Shown piece after piece: positions 1-9,210 of a DNA stretch of 64,000 nt (positions are counted from its first letter, which is position 1; each line of letters opens with the position of its first letter). The position numbers and the translations under genes were made by a program. The DNA is from an uncultured Clostridia bacterium (GTDB lineage: Bacteria > Bacillota > Clostridia > TANB77 > CAG-508): contig CANRKJ010000009.1 in assembly GCA_947631185.1 (NCBI GenBank), forward strand, positions 1 to 64,000, given 5' to 3'. The notes under the pieces are model-generated. The model did not search any database. It was not told the DNA's origin and saw nothing but the letters and a program-made list of their open reading frames with translations.

Positions 1-1
1 T

Positions 2-412
2 AAAAAAAGAGCTATTGTAAATAGAATAGATAGTGCACGTGTACAAGATTTTTTTAAACAATATGAAACTACTTATTTCCCAGACATATCTGGAATGACT
101 CCTATGGAAAAAATAGATAATGTTTTAGAACAACGATTCAACTTAAATATGGTAAGATATAATATGGGAATTGATAATTATAGAGATTTTATAAGTATAC
201 TAGGATATGAAAGTTATTCGTTAATAAATCAAACCGCTGATTTAGCAAAATCAAATACAATTGAGAGAAAAAAAGAAATAACTCCATTACAAGTTCTTAA
301 AAACGCATTATTAAAAGGGACAAGTCGCGACAAAACTAATGAGGCTATTCGTCAGGAATTTGCAGAAAAAAATTTAGATTCTATTAGAGAGGAAGAAACA
401 AAAGATGATTAA
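2..412 (+). CDS. Hypothetical protein, 5' end outside window
   Basis: The frame of ORF 95..412 is open upstream to the window edge (KKRAIVNRIDSARVQDFFKQYETTYFPDISGMTPMEK...), so the ATG at 95 is probably internal. Confidence 0.6.
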   Translation, partial: KKRAIVNRIDSARVQDFFKQYETTYFPDISGMTPMEKIDNVLEQRFNLNMVRYNMGIDNYRDFISILGYESYSLINQTADLAKSNTIERKKEITPLQVLKNALLKGTSRDKTNEAIRQEFAEKNLDSIREEETKDD

Positions 413-863
413 TAATACCTATGCAAAAGCATATACAGAGGTATTAGAAATAATAAAATATTTTCCAAAAGAAGAATATTTAAAAATACCTTTAGAAAAA
501 ATTGAATTCTATAAAAACAATATGGATAAAGATTATAATTTCACAATTAATCCAGAAATAGATTTTGATAAACAAGACATTTCTATGGAAACTAATGCTA
601 TAATGGTTAATTTATTTAGAGATTATTTTGCAAATGAACAGCAAAAATTAAAAATAGAACAGATATTAGATTTAAATCAAGAAAAAGAAGAACAAGAAAA
701 AAGAGAGAAATATAATAAAAATAATATTTTCAAAAACAGAGAAAAACATGAAAGTAGCAATAAGCAAACGACAGAAGCTAATAGTACTACTGCATTAATA
801 GAATACAAAAAATCATTTTTTGAAACATTTAAAACCTTTATACTTAAAATATTGCATATATAA
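405..863 (+). CDS. Hypothetical protein, acidic/lysine-rich
   Basis: 152-aa ORF overlapping the upstream stop by 8 nt, which suggests translational coupling. Confidence 0.6.
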   Translation: MINNTYAKAYTEVLEIIKYFPKEEYLKIPLEKIEFYKNNMDKDYNFTINPEIDFDKQDISMETNAIMVNLFRDYFANEQQKLKIEQILDLNQEKEEQEKREKYNKNNIFKNREKHESSNKQTTEANSTTALIEYKKSFFETFKTFILKILHI

Positions 864-876
864 AGAAAATGCTAGA

Positions 877-960
877 GTAGGAGAGAGACAGTTTTGAAAA
901 ATGGATATCTTGAATTAAATACAATTAATAAAATTTCAAAATTGAGGCTTAATCTCCTAC
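877..960 (+). other. Extended imperfect hairpin, possible terminator or structured RNA
   Basis: GTAGGAG (877-883) pairs with CTCCTAC (954-960); CAGTTTTGAAA (889-899) pairs with TTTCAAAATTG (934-944) with one G-T. Confidence 0.35.
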
Positions 961-1169
961 AAAAATATTTATAAAAAATTTTTTATAAAACAAAAACATA
1001 AAAATAAAATTTATAATTTAAACTTAAAATTTTCAAAATCTTAAGTTTATAATATGAACATTAAATTCAAAAGCGAACATTTGTTATAATTAAAATTTTT
1101 GTTAATTCAAAAAATTTTTAAAATAAATTTCTATTTATAACATTATAAAATAATTTCATTTTATAAAGC

Positions 1170-1570
1170 TTCAAAATCGATTTTAAGACATTTATATATT
1201 TAACTCATAAAGTTAATCATTTGAAATTAAATTTTGATATTTATAAATTATTATTAATATAATGTAAATTTACTAAAATATTGTAAAATCAATGATTTTC
1301 GAAAAATACTAAAAAATGGCTAAAAAAACGACGCACGAGAATCGATTTTAAGGCGTTTTTAAAAAAAGGTAATATAACTTGTTGTCTATAAATTTGGGCA
1401 AAATACTGAAATATAAAGATTTCATAAATTTTTGAAAAAATATTATAAGAATGATTTAAAATTTTATATAACTAATCAATAAATTATAAAATAATAATAA
1501 TTAACTAGAAAACCAAAAAATATTGACGCGTGAGAATGAGTTTTAAGAGGTTTTTATAAAAAAGACATAT
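1170..1570. repeat. Degenerate direct repeats in very AT-rich DNA
   Basis: Related blocks near 1176 (ATCGATTTTAAGACATTTATA), 1332-1384 (GACGCACGAGAATCGATTTTAAGGCGTTTTTA...CTTGTTG) and 1525-1580 (GACGCGTGAGAATGAGTTTTAAGAGGTTTTTA...GTTTGTTG). Confidence 0.45.
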
Positions 1571-1592
1571 AGTTTGTTGAGTGACAAATTCC

Positions 1593-1718
1593 GGAAAAGG
1601 ATTAAAAACAGCGAGATAGGACCTTATATCGAAAAAGCCCTATCTCTATTTGCACAAAACTTTGATTTTGTGCAATGTTATATATTTCTTTTTATAATAC
1701 TTTTAATCCATCTTTTCC
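1593..1718 (+). other. Predicted three-way-junction structured element (RNA or ssDNA)
   Basis: P1 GGAAAA+GGATTAAAA (1593-1607) with TTTTAATCC-atc-TTTTCC (1701-1718); P2 GAGATAGG (1613-1620) with CCTATCTC (1639-1646); P3 TGCACAAAA (1651-1659) with TTTTGTGCA (1666-1674). Confidence 0.45.
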
Positions 1719-1884
1719 TGCCTCCCTCTCTTGTTTTTGATAGATTTAAAGTAGTTTTCAATTATATAGTTTTTATAAAATCTAATTTTTGATTTCATTT
1801 TATTATTTTTTCCTTTTATAAAATTATTTTTAATTATTATTTCTAAATTTTTTTCAAAATTTCATTTTTATAAATTTTTGTATT

Positions 1885-2781
1885 TTATAAAAATTTATCT
1901 TCTATTTCCCCTACTTCTTCTTCATTTTGATTTGCTAGTTGATCTATCGTAATACCTGATTCGTCATTCCAGTTTATTTTAATATTATTTATCTGTTCAT
2001 TTTGAAATTTATTAAGTTTCTCATAATCTAGTTTTTCCATTTCAAAATCTAATGCTTCAATATTTTCCTTTATTCTATCTTTGTTTGTTGATTTTATTAG
2101 TGGCACTATTTCTTTTTCTTTTACTATCCAATTTATCATTATTTGATTTTGTGTTTTATTGTATTTTTCTGATAATTCTTTTAGTATAGAATAATTTTTT
2201 TGAGCTATTTTATTTCTTCTTAATGGTTGATATGCAGTAAATAGAATATCATTTTCTTTGCAATAATCAATTAACCCTTCATTTTCATAATACTTACAAT
2301 CTAAATTATATACACCTTCAAAGAAATCTATTTTGCAAATTTGATTTATTTCTTTTAATTGATTCAAATTAACATTACTTGCACCTATATATTTTACTTT
2401 TCCTATTTTAACTAATCTTTCAATTTCTTTATATATTTCTAGCATTGAAATTTTGCATACTGCAAAAGTATGTATTTGAAAGCAATCTATATAATCTATA
2501 TCAAGAATGTCCAAATAATTATTTAATTGTTGTTCAACATTTTCTATTTTTTCAACATATCTTTCTAAATTAGCACAAATAAATAATTTTTCTCTACCTA
2601 TTAATTTTATATAGTCTTTCATTTTCTCAACTACTTTGCCATTGTTATATAACATTGATAATGGTAAATAGTTTTGTCCTAACTTAAAAGAATATTTTAA
2701 TGCTTCTATATCTTTTTCAAAATTATCTGGATCAATTTTCCATGTTCCTATTCCAATTTTAAATATATCTTTCTTGTTCAT
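1885..2781 (-). CDS. Aldo/keto reductase-fold protein, divergent active site
   Basis: AKR-like barrel motifs: GIGTWKIDPDN, LYNNGKVVEKM, YIDCFQIHTF, IGASNVNLNQL, IVPLIKSTNKDRIKENIEAL. Confidence 0.85.
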   Translation of the reverse strand: MNKKDIFKIGIGTWKIDPDNFEKDIEALKYSFKLGQNYLPLSMLYNNGKVVEKMKDYIKLIGREKLFICANLERYVEKIENVEQQLNNYLDILDIDYIDCFQIHTFAVCKISMLEIYKEIERLVKIGKVKYIGASNVNLNQLKEINQICKIDFFEGVYNLDCKYYENEGLIDYCKENDILFTAYQPLRRNKIAQKNYSILKELSEKYNKTQNQIMINWIVKEKEIVPLIKSTNKDRIKENIEALDFEMEKLDYEKLNKFQNEQINNIKINWNDESGITIDQLANQNEEEVGEIEDKFL

Positions 2782-2855
2782 ACATATTTCTCCAATTATT
2801 TTGTAATGTTAATTTTCTTTTATAAATTACTTTTAATTTTGTATTTATAAATTTT

Positions 2856-3299
2856 TTATAAAATTTTATTTTCTTTATAACATTCATAAATATATTCTGG
2901 TGTTTCATAATACATACTACTATCGTAATTATCAATTTTTTCTATTATCCAAGATGTTAAAACATCATATAAAGTATTTATAAATTCATTTTTATTATAA
3001 TCACATATCATCAAAATAAGTCTTTGATATACTTTCCCTATCTCCCAAAAAGTAGGTTTATCATTATGAATTTTTAAGTAATAATTGCCATTTTGTATAT
3101 TAGATTCTGCTATTATTTCATCAGTAATTTTATCTATATTTTCGCAATGATAAACTTCTGCTAAATTATATATTTTATTGATTTTTTCTTTTCCAATTTT
3201 ATTTACAGTATATTCTTTTGTATTATGTGTTGTTCTAGCAATATATTCTATAAAACTGCAAACAAAAAATAAATCATTTTCTTCTTGTGGTTCTCCCAT
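2856..3299 (-). CDS. Hypothetical protein, probable partner of DUF3990-type gene
   Basis: 147-aa ORF immediately downstream of the DUF3990-like fragment; alpha-helical. Confidence 0.55.
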   Translation of the reverse strand: MGEPQEENDLFFVCSFIEYIARTTHNTKEYTVNKIGKEKINKIYNLAEVYHCENIDKITDEIIAESNIQNGNYYLKIHNDKPTFWEIGKVYQRLILMICDYNKNEFINTLYDVLTSWIIEKIDNYDSSMYYETPEYIYECYKENKIL

Positions 3300-3301
3300 A
3301 A

Positions 3302-3589
3302 CTATAATATCTCCTCTGCATCAATAAATTTTATTGTTTTTAAAGCCTCATCTGTACAAAAGGCAATTTGATGTGTTGGATGTCTAAACTTTGCTAATTC
3401 CCAGAAAGCTTCTCTAGTAATTTCTCCATTTAATAAATCAGTTATATAATTGTAAATTTGATCGTCAGCCATAGCTCCAATTACTATATCATAATCATGT
3501 TTTTTTCCATTACGAGATGAAATAATAAAATCAAGCCATTCTTCAGTCATAACTGTAAATTCTTTTATTTTTAAATTGTTATATAGCAT
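3302..3589 (-). pseudogene. DUF3990-like protein, N-terminal part missing
   Basis: EEWLDFIISSRNGKKHDYDIVIGAMADDQIYNYITDLLNGEITREAFWELAKFRHPTHQIAFCTDEALKTIKFIDAEEI resembles the C-terminal half of DUF3990 proteins; the expected N-terminal ART-like half is absent. Confidence 0.6.
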
Positions 3590-3639
3590 TTTTAATTTTA
3601 AAAATCTACAATTTTATTATAATTTGAATGTGCGGACAC

Positions 3640-3720
3640 TTTGATTTTGTGCAAAGTTATACAATTCTTTTTTACTATCTCAAACCTATCTTTCCTACTC
3701 TATCCTGATTTTTATATAGA
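3640..3720 (+). repeat. Second, diverged copy of the segment at 1661-1745
   Basis: Shared TTTGATTTTGTGCAA[t/a]GTTATA followed by a diverged pyrimidine-rich tail at both sites. Confidence 0.45.
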
Positions 3721-3761
3721 TTTTTTATATTATTACAAAGAATTATTTATGAAAAATTTAT

Positions 3762-4080
3762 CTACTTTTCCCCTACTTTCAATCTTGGAACTTTTCCTAA
3801 TGCTGTTTTTAAGATATCTAATGAGATTGGGCTATTATTTTTAAACTTGCTCCAGCGTAGTACAGACTGGTGGTCATTTCACTAGTTACTTTAAAAGCCT
3901 CAGCTCCATATGGTACTTTTTAAATATTCCTCTAATCTTTTGTTTGTAGCAGTAACTATATTGCCAATTTCTGTTTTCTCTTCAATGGTTATGTTTATTC
4001 TATTTAATATTTCTTTTGTTCCAGGCATTATAGACAATACTTTTATGACCACTTCTTTGTTTTCCAGTAATACTATCTCC
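3762..4080 (-). pseudogene. Frameshifted protein remnant
   Basis: Three successive frames read as one protein: LLENKEVVIKVLSIMPGTKEILNRINITIEEKTEIGNIVTATNKRLEEYLK / VPYGAEAFKVTSEMTTSLYYAGASLKIIAQSH / PISLDILKTALGKVPRLKVGEK*. Confidence 0.55.
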
Positions 4081-4090
4081 TTTTATTATA

Positions 4091-4315
4091 TTAACTAATT
4101 AATTTACTTTGTATACCAGTTCCATCTCCTTCACAGATTAATGTTTTGATTTTCTTTTTTGGTATTGAAGTTGCTTTTAGCGAGTCTTCAAATTTTTTCT
4201 TTTGGTCATTTATTATATTATTAATATTATTATTTGTTTCTCTTGTTACTTCTATATATTTGTGTTTATTAAATATTTTTTTTATAACTAAAATCAATTT
4301 TTTTATAACATTCAT
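4091..4315 (-). CDS. Small hypothetical protein, possibly truncated
   Basis: 74-aa ORF directly upstream (minus strand) of the frameshifted remnant. Confidence 0.45.
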   Translation of the reverse strand: MNVIKKLILVIKKIFNKHKYIEVTRETNNNINNIINDQKKKFEDSLKATSIPKKKIKTLICEGDGTGIQSKLIS

Positions 4316-4402
4316 CTTTCTTCACCTTCTTCAAAAACAACATTTCCAGAGCTTTGAGATAAATCTATATTCCTACTTATAACTCCTTTTATTTCCCAAG
4401 GT

Positions 4403-6148
4403 CTATATCCGACCGTACTTTTCTAAATCTTTTTCATAACATTCGAATTGTTGAGTAAATTTTTCTATCGATGTCGATAGAAATTGTTTTTTATCTTTAT
4501 CTGCATAATAAAATCTACTTCCAAAATCCTTTGAATTAACGTATATATATATTATTGGACTTTTAGTATCATCATTTTTATTATAAACCCTACTTATAAA
4601 GCATTTTTCAAAATTAAGATTTTTATTATTAAAAATAATATCTTTCAAAACGCTTATACTAGAGTTTTGGCAAATTGCAAATTCTGGATATAACTTTGAA
4701 AATATCAAAAGTTGATTTGATATATTTTTTTCTGTATCATTTGCATACAGTCTATCTATTTCCTTAGATTTCTCTATTAGTTCTTCTATTGGGAATTTTC
4801 CTGTTTTATCTGCTAATCCAACACTAGTAAATAACCTTCTTAACTCGTTATCATCCAACTCAAATGTTATTTCTTGTAATTCTTCATTATTAAAATGGCA
4901 ATAATGATCATAACCTTCTTCATCAATATCCATTTTTCTAGCTTTTTCATAACTTATGCAAAAATTATTAGGTCTTGCACCAAATCTATGTGCAGTTAAA
5001 TTCCATGTTGGATCTAATATTGTATCTCCTTTTATTATCTTTCCATCAGTAGTTATTTTTTCAGCATCTTTTACTTTTAAAAATGCATGATTTTCTCCAC
5101 TTATCAATTCTGCTTCTATTCCAGCTCTTTTTAGAATATATCTTTCCAAATTTGCAATTCCATTACAAACTCCATAACCAGAGTTAATTATTTTCCATAA
5201 AGCCCTACAACCTTTATCATCAAATATTTCTGTATCAAAATCTGGGCTATAACTTATTTTTTTTCCTATAGCATTATCTATTATTGCTATCTTTTGTAAT
5301 GTTGAATATTCTGGTTTTAAATCATTAACTACAGATTCAATCCATTTTTCACCTTCTATATATTCATTAGCAGTTGAAATATAATTCCCATCTATATCAT
5401 GATGCATAGGTACTGTACTAACTACTAGTATATCAGGATAAAATTCACATAATTTAATAAATTTAATTCTTTGTTCTTGTGTTAATTCTTCAGGATTAAT
5501 TTTTATTGGAATTTCCAGACCTCGATAATCTTCTATATTAAAATCGAAGTTTATATCTAAAACAACAGCATAATTATCATTAACATAATAATCATTTCTT
5601 TTTGTCTGCATATTTAAAGCAGTTTTATATTCTTCTGAAAAGCTTTCAAAATCTAGACTTTGTTTTGTTTTATTACTTAGTGAGGCTAATATTTCTTTCT
5701 TTTCATTTATTGATAAATTAATCTTTTCAATATTTATTGCAATATCTCTTTGACTTTCACTATTTAATTCAAATACAATTTCATAAGGTCTAATATTGAG
5801 TTCATTCAATTTTCCTCTATATCGTGAAAATATGGCAATTAAATCTTCTATATCTAATGATGTCAATAAGTCAATTTTTACATATTTTGTAAATTTTCTT
5901 AAATAATTATTTTCTAATATTATTTCTAGCTTGCTACTACTACTAAATGTTTTTAGAATTCTAATTTTTTGAGTATCCATTAAAACATCATCATATATTT
6001 CCAAAAGTCTTTTTTTATCTTTTTCACTTGATAATTCTTTTATTAGTTTATCAAGTTCATAAAATTTCAATCCTAATTGATTTATAATAAAATCTTTTTC
6101 ATCCAATCTTTTTATTATTTCTTTTTTTTCCATAAACTTCATTCTCAC
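4403..6148 (-). CDS. Transglutaminase-like cysteine-protease-fold protein
   Basis: Candidate triad in order: Cys in NSGYGVCNGIANLERYILKRAG, His in SGENHAFLKV, Asp in ILDPTWNL; no signal peptide seen. Confidence 0.75.
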   Translation of the reverse strand: MRMKFMEKKEIIKRLDEKDFIINQLGLKFYELDKLIKELSSEKDKKRLLEIYDDVLMDTQKIRILKTFSSSSKLEIILENNYLRKFTKYVKIDLLTSLDIEDLIAIFSRYRGKLNELNIRPYEIVFELNSESQRDIAINIEKINLSINEKKEILASLSNKTKQSLDFESFSEEYKTALNMQTKRNDYYVNDNYAVVLDINFDFNIEDYRGLEIPIKINPEELTQEQRIKFIKLCEFYPDILVVSTVPMHHDIDGNYISTANEYIEGEKWIESVVNDLKPEYSTLQKIAIIDNAIGKKISYSPDFDTEIFDDKGCRALWKIINSGYGVCNGIANLERYILKRAGIEAELISGENHAFLKVKDAEKITTDGKIIKGDTILDPTWNLTAHRFGARPNNFCISYEKARKMDIDEEGYDHYCHFNNEELQEITFELDDNELRRLFTSVGLADKTGKFPIEELIEKSKEIDRLYANDTEKNISNQLLIFSKLYPEFAICQNSSISVLKDIIFNNKNLNFEKCFISRVYNKNDDTKSPIIYIYVNSKDFGSRFYYADKDKKQFLSTSIEKFTQQFECYEKDLEKYGRI

Positions 6149-6526
6149 TTTCTAAAATGATATTATTTATAAAAATAAAAATAATCATTTTATACATCTA
6201 AATTATAACATTTCTAGTGTTTTTTTTTTATAGAAAAATCAAAAATTTAATATAATAGTAATATTTTTGTAATAAAAAATACCATAATTTAATATGGTAC
6301 TAAATTATTATTTTTTTGTTTTTTATCATATATTCTTCATAATAATGTTTGGATTATAAAATATCTCTATCTTCATCTCTTATATCTTTATCTATGCTTT
6401 TATACATTTTCATAACATAGTAACTTCTAGAAAATACTTTTACTCATTACAATTCCATAATTTCTCTAATTATCGTTTCTTCTTGACCCACAGAAGACTT
6501 GAAATAAAAAATTTCTTTTTCTTTTT

Positions 6527-7072
6527 TCAATTTGTTTCAAGTAATTTTTTTATTAATTTATTTAGTTTTGCATCAATTTCACTAGAAGCTTCCTTTGAAG
6601 GTTTTATAGGAAAAATCACACTATTTTCGTTTTTTAATTTTATTTCTACTGTTTTAAATGATGCATAAAAAAAATCTAGTATTGTTCCCAAAATACAAAA
6701 TCCAATGGTATGGAATTCAATTGGATGAATCAACAATATACAAAATAAAACTACTAAAATTGATATTTCTACAAATGTCCAAACATATTTTGTTTTTAAT
6801 TTAATAGATATTATTTCAGATATGTCAAATTCTTCAATCTTATTTCTTGATTCTACTATATATGGAGGACAATTTTTAAAAAAAGGAGTATATATCTTTG
6901 TAACCCCATTTCTATATTCAATTTTTTCAATTACTACTTTATTATCATATATATTGATAGTAGTAGTAATTTTATAATCTCCCAGAATCATTCTAGGCCT
7001 ATGATGATCCAGAAAAGTACCATGTCTACGACCATAATATGCCTTATAAGCTTCAAAATTATATTTTTCCAT
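6527..7072 (-). CDS. Membrane protein with about two TM helices
   Basis: Hydrophobic stretch FVEISILVVLFCILLIHPIEFHTIGFCILGTILDFFYASF; start probably MEKYNFEAY. Confidence 0.6.
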   Translation of the reverse strand: MEKYNFEAYKAYYGRRHGTFLDHHRPRMILGDYKITTTINIYDNKVVIEKIEYRNGVTKIYTPFFKNCPPYIVESRNKIEEFDISEIISIKLKTKYVWTFVEISILVVLFCILLIHPIEFHTIGFCILGTILDFFYASFKTVEIKLKNENSVIFPIKPSKEASSEIDAKLNKLIKKLLETN

Positions 7073-7375
7073 GTTTTTTATATTTTCTCTCTCTTTCATT
7101 TCTTTTAATTTAATTCCATCAATACAATTATCAAATATAAAATGTTTTATTTCCTTTTTTTCATTAAAACTATAAAACTTAGATAATAATTTATATTATT
7201 ATCCATAATTTCTTCCAGTTTATTTTTATTATAAATGTATAAAAGAAATTCGTCAAGATAGCAATATAGATGATAAAAAATTAACTGAAGATAAAAGATT
7301 TGATAAAATAATTGTTATAATTTAATTTCTATGATAAAATTTTAAGTGATAATAATATGTTATGGAGAAATTTTA

Positions 7376-9187
7376 ATGCCAAAAATCAAAGATAATATTA
7401 TAAGAATGTTTAATCGAATATTTAGAAAAAATAATTTTCCTATGCTTGCAAACGTTTCTAAACAAAATTATGATGAATACCAAAAAACATATGACACTTT
7501 GTCAAAAATATTCAGTAAAACAGAAGGTATGGATTTATTCCTTATTGGAGGGATTTCTACTGCAATTCAAACTAATAGAGATTTATATAGGCAAAATAGT
7601 GATATAGATATTATGTGTAGAGAGGAACAGCTACAAACTTTGATAAAAACTTTACAAAAAGCAGGATATAGTGTTGATGATAGACGTGGTATAAAAACAA
7701 GAAATACTACAGATATTGATGGACAATTTCATGCAATTGATCATGAGCTAAATGCAGATAATGAAAATGAAAAATTACTTGGAATTGGAATATTTACATA
7801 TTCTGTTAAGGGAAACAATGTAATAACACATTCATATTCATATCATGAAAAAGAGAAAAGGGTAATCGGAATAGAAAAAGTAATGCCCAAAGAATTATTT
7901 TATTTAATGTATAATGATAATGTTGTTGATTATAAAGGAATAAAAATTAAAACACAATCAAAAGAATATATATATTTAACTAAAAACAGAGGAAAAAGAG
8001 AAAAAGACAAATTAGATTCATCTGTTATAGAACCAACATTAGATGATAAATCTAAAGAAAAAATAGTAAAAATTAGAGAATTAGAATCAAAAGTAAAAAA
8101 ATATGAATTACTATATAATAAAGATGGAAAAGTAGAATCAAGACAAATACTTCCTTCATTTGAAGATAAAGTTAATTCTTTTTTAAATTCTTTATATATA
8201 AATAGTTCAACCAAAACACCAACACAAATAGTAAAGGATGTATTACAAAGTGAGCAGTATAGTAGATTAATTATTGAGCATCCTGAAATTAATTCATTAA
8301 TAAATAAATGGAAAGAAAAAACTAATCATTATACATATAGAGACAAAATAAGATTAATTACTATTGATTATTCACAAAAATTGCAAGGCTTTGATAGAAA
8401 AGCAATAGGTAATGCTTTAGATTTTTTACAAAGAAGATATCAAAATCATGGAAAAGATAATAATGACATTGAATTAGAACCTGAAGCATCTAAAATATTT
8501 GAATTAATGACAGAATACGGACAAGCAATAAAAAGAATTTTTGTTGATAACAATATTTATATTACACATATAACCAGTATAGCTCCTGAACAATTAGAAG
8601 GTGGAATATTAAGAAGGTCTATTGATATAGCTAATAATTATGAAACAGAAAGAGTTAATGGTGTATTTGCTTCTTCTTCCCCAATTGATGGAAATAATCC
8701 TTATATTGCTCGTAATAGTTCAGGAATGATTAGATTAGGGAAATCAACATATATTTATGGAAGTGATAATATTGAAGTAACTCAAGATTCAGAAGGTAAA
8801 AAACATGCCATATTAAGACAGCCAAATTATATTTATCATATTAATCCTGATAGATTTAATCCAGTATGTAACTTAACCATTGACCAAAGAAGTCATGAGC
8901 CTATTTTTGAATTTTCAGAAGAATGGATTTCAGATTTAGAAGTTGATATATCAGACCATAGTCAAGTTAGAAACATTGAGCAAGTCAAAGATGTAACAAG
9001 TTTATTAAAACACTATACAATTTTATGTGATACACAAAGTCAGAGAATTGGTATGAAGGCTATACATTCTAAAACTAAAGATAAAGCATTAAAGTTCATT
9101 GCAATGAAAATAAAAGATGGCAGTGTTAGATATATAAATCAAGAAACTGGAATAAATGATAGAAATTTATCAAGTATTGAAAGATAA
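7376..9187 (+). CDS. Nucleotidyltransferase-fold N-terminus fused to ART-like C-terminal domain
   Basis: NTase signature LIGGISTAIQ...NSDIDIMC; C-terminal ITHITSIAPEQLEGGILRRSIDIANN...VNGVFASSSP...FEFSEEWISDL. Start set at ATG 7376 behind GGAGA. Confidence 0.6.
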   Translation: MPKIKDNIIRMFNRIFRKNNFPMLANVSKQNYDEYQKTYDTLSKIFSKTEGMDLFLIGGISTAIQTNRDLYRQNSDIDIMCREEQLQTLIKTLQKAGYSVDDRRGIKTRNTTDIDGQFHAIDHELNADNENEKLLGIGIFTYSVKGNNVITHSYSYHEKEKRVIGIEKVMPKELFYLMYNDNVVDYKGIKIKTQSKEYIYLTKNRGKREKDKLDSSVIEPTLDDKSKEKIVKIRELESKVKKYELLYNKDGKVESRQILPSFEDKVNSFLNSLYINSSTKTPTQIVKDVLQSEQYSRLIIEHPEINSLINKWKEKTNHYTYRDKIRLITIDYSQKLQGFDRKAIGNALDFLQRRYQNHGKDNNDIELEPEASKIFELMTEYGQAIKRIFVDNNIYITHITSIAPEQLEGGILRRSIDIANNYETERVNGVFASSSPIDGNNPYIARNSSGMIRLGKSTYIYGSDNIEVTQDSEGKKHAILRQPNYIYHINPDRFNPVCNLTIDQRSHEPIFEFSEEWISDLEVDISDHSQVRNIEQVKDVTSLLKHYTILCDTQSQRIGMKAIHSKTKDKALKFIAMKIKDGSVRYINQETGINDRNLSSIER

Positions 9188-9210
9188 AAATTATACAGAT
9201 ATAAATTTTA

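Noticed and set aside
1574-1792. ORF MLSDKFRKRIKNSEIGPYIEKALSLFAQ... as a gene
   Set aside because: Runs through a nested inverted-repeat structure and ends in low-complexity T-rich sequence; not confident it is coding.
3641-4382. Plus-strand ORFs 3641..3844, 3910..4098, 4146..4382
   Set aside because: Hydrophobic F/L-rich antisense translations of the minus-strand remnant genes.
6340-6526. Possible gene remnant on minus strand (…VGQEETIIREIMEL* / SYYVMKMYKSIDKDIRDEDRDIL*)
   Set aside because: Short, multiply interrupted and no recognisable family; too weak to list.
7930-8214. Antisense ORF within NTase-fusion gene
   Set aside because: Serine/phenylalanine-rich antisense artefact of AT-rich coding sequence.
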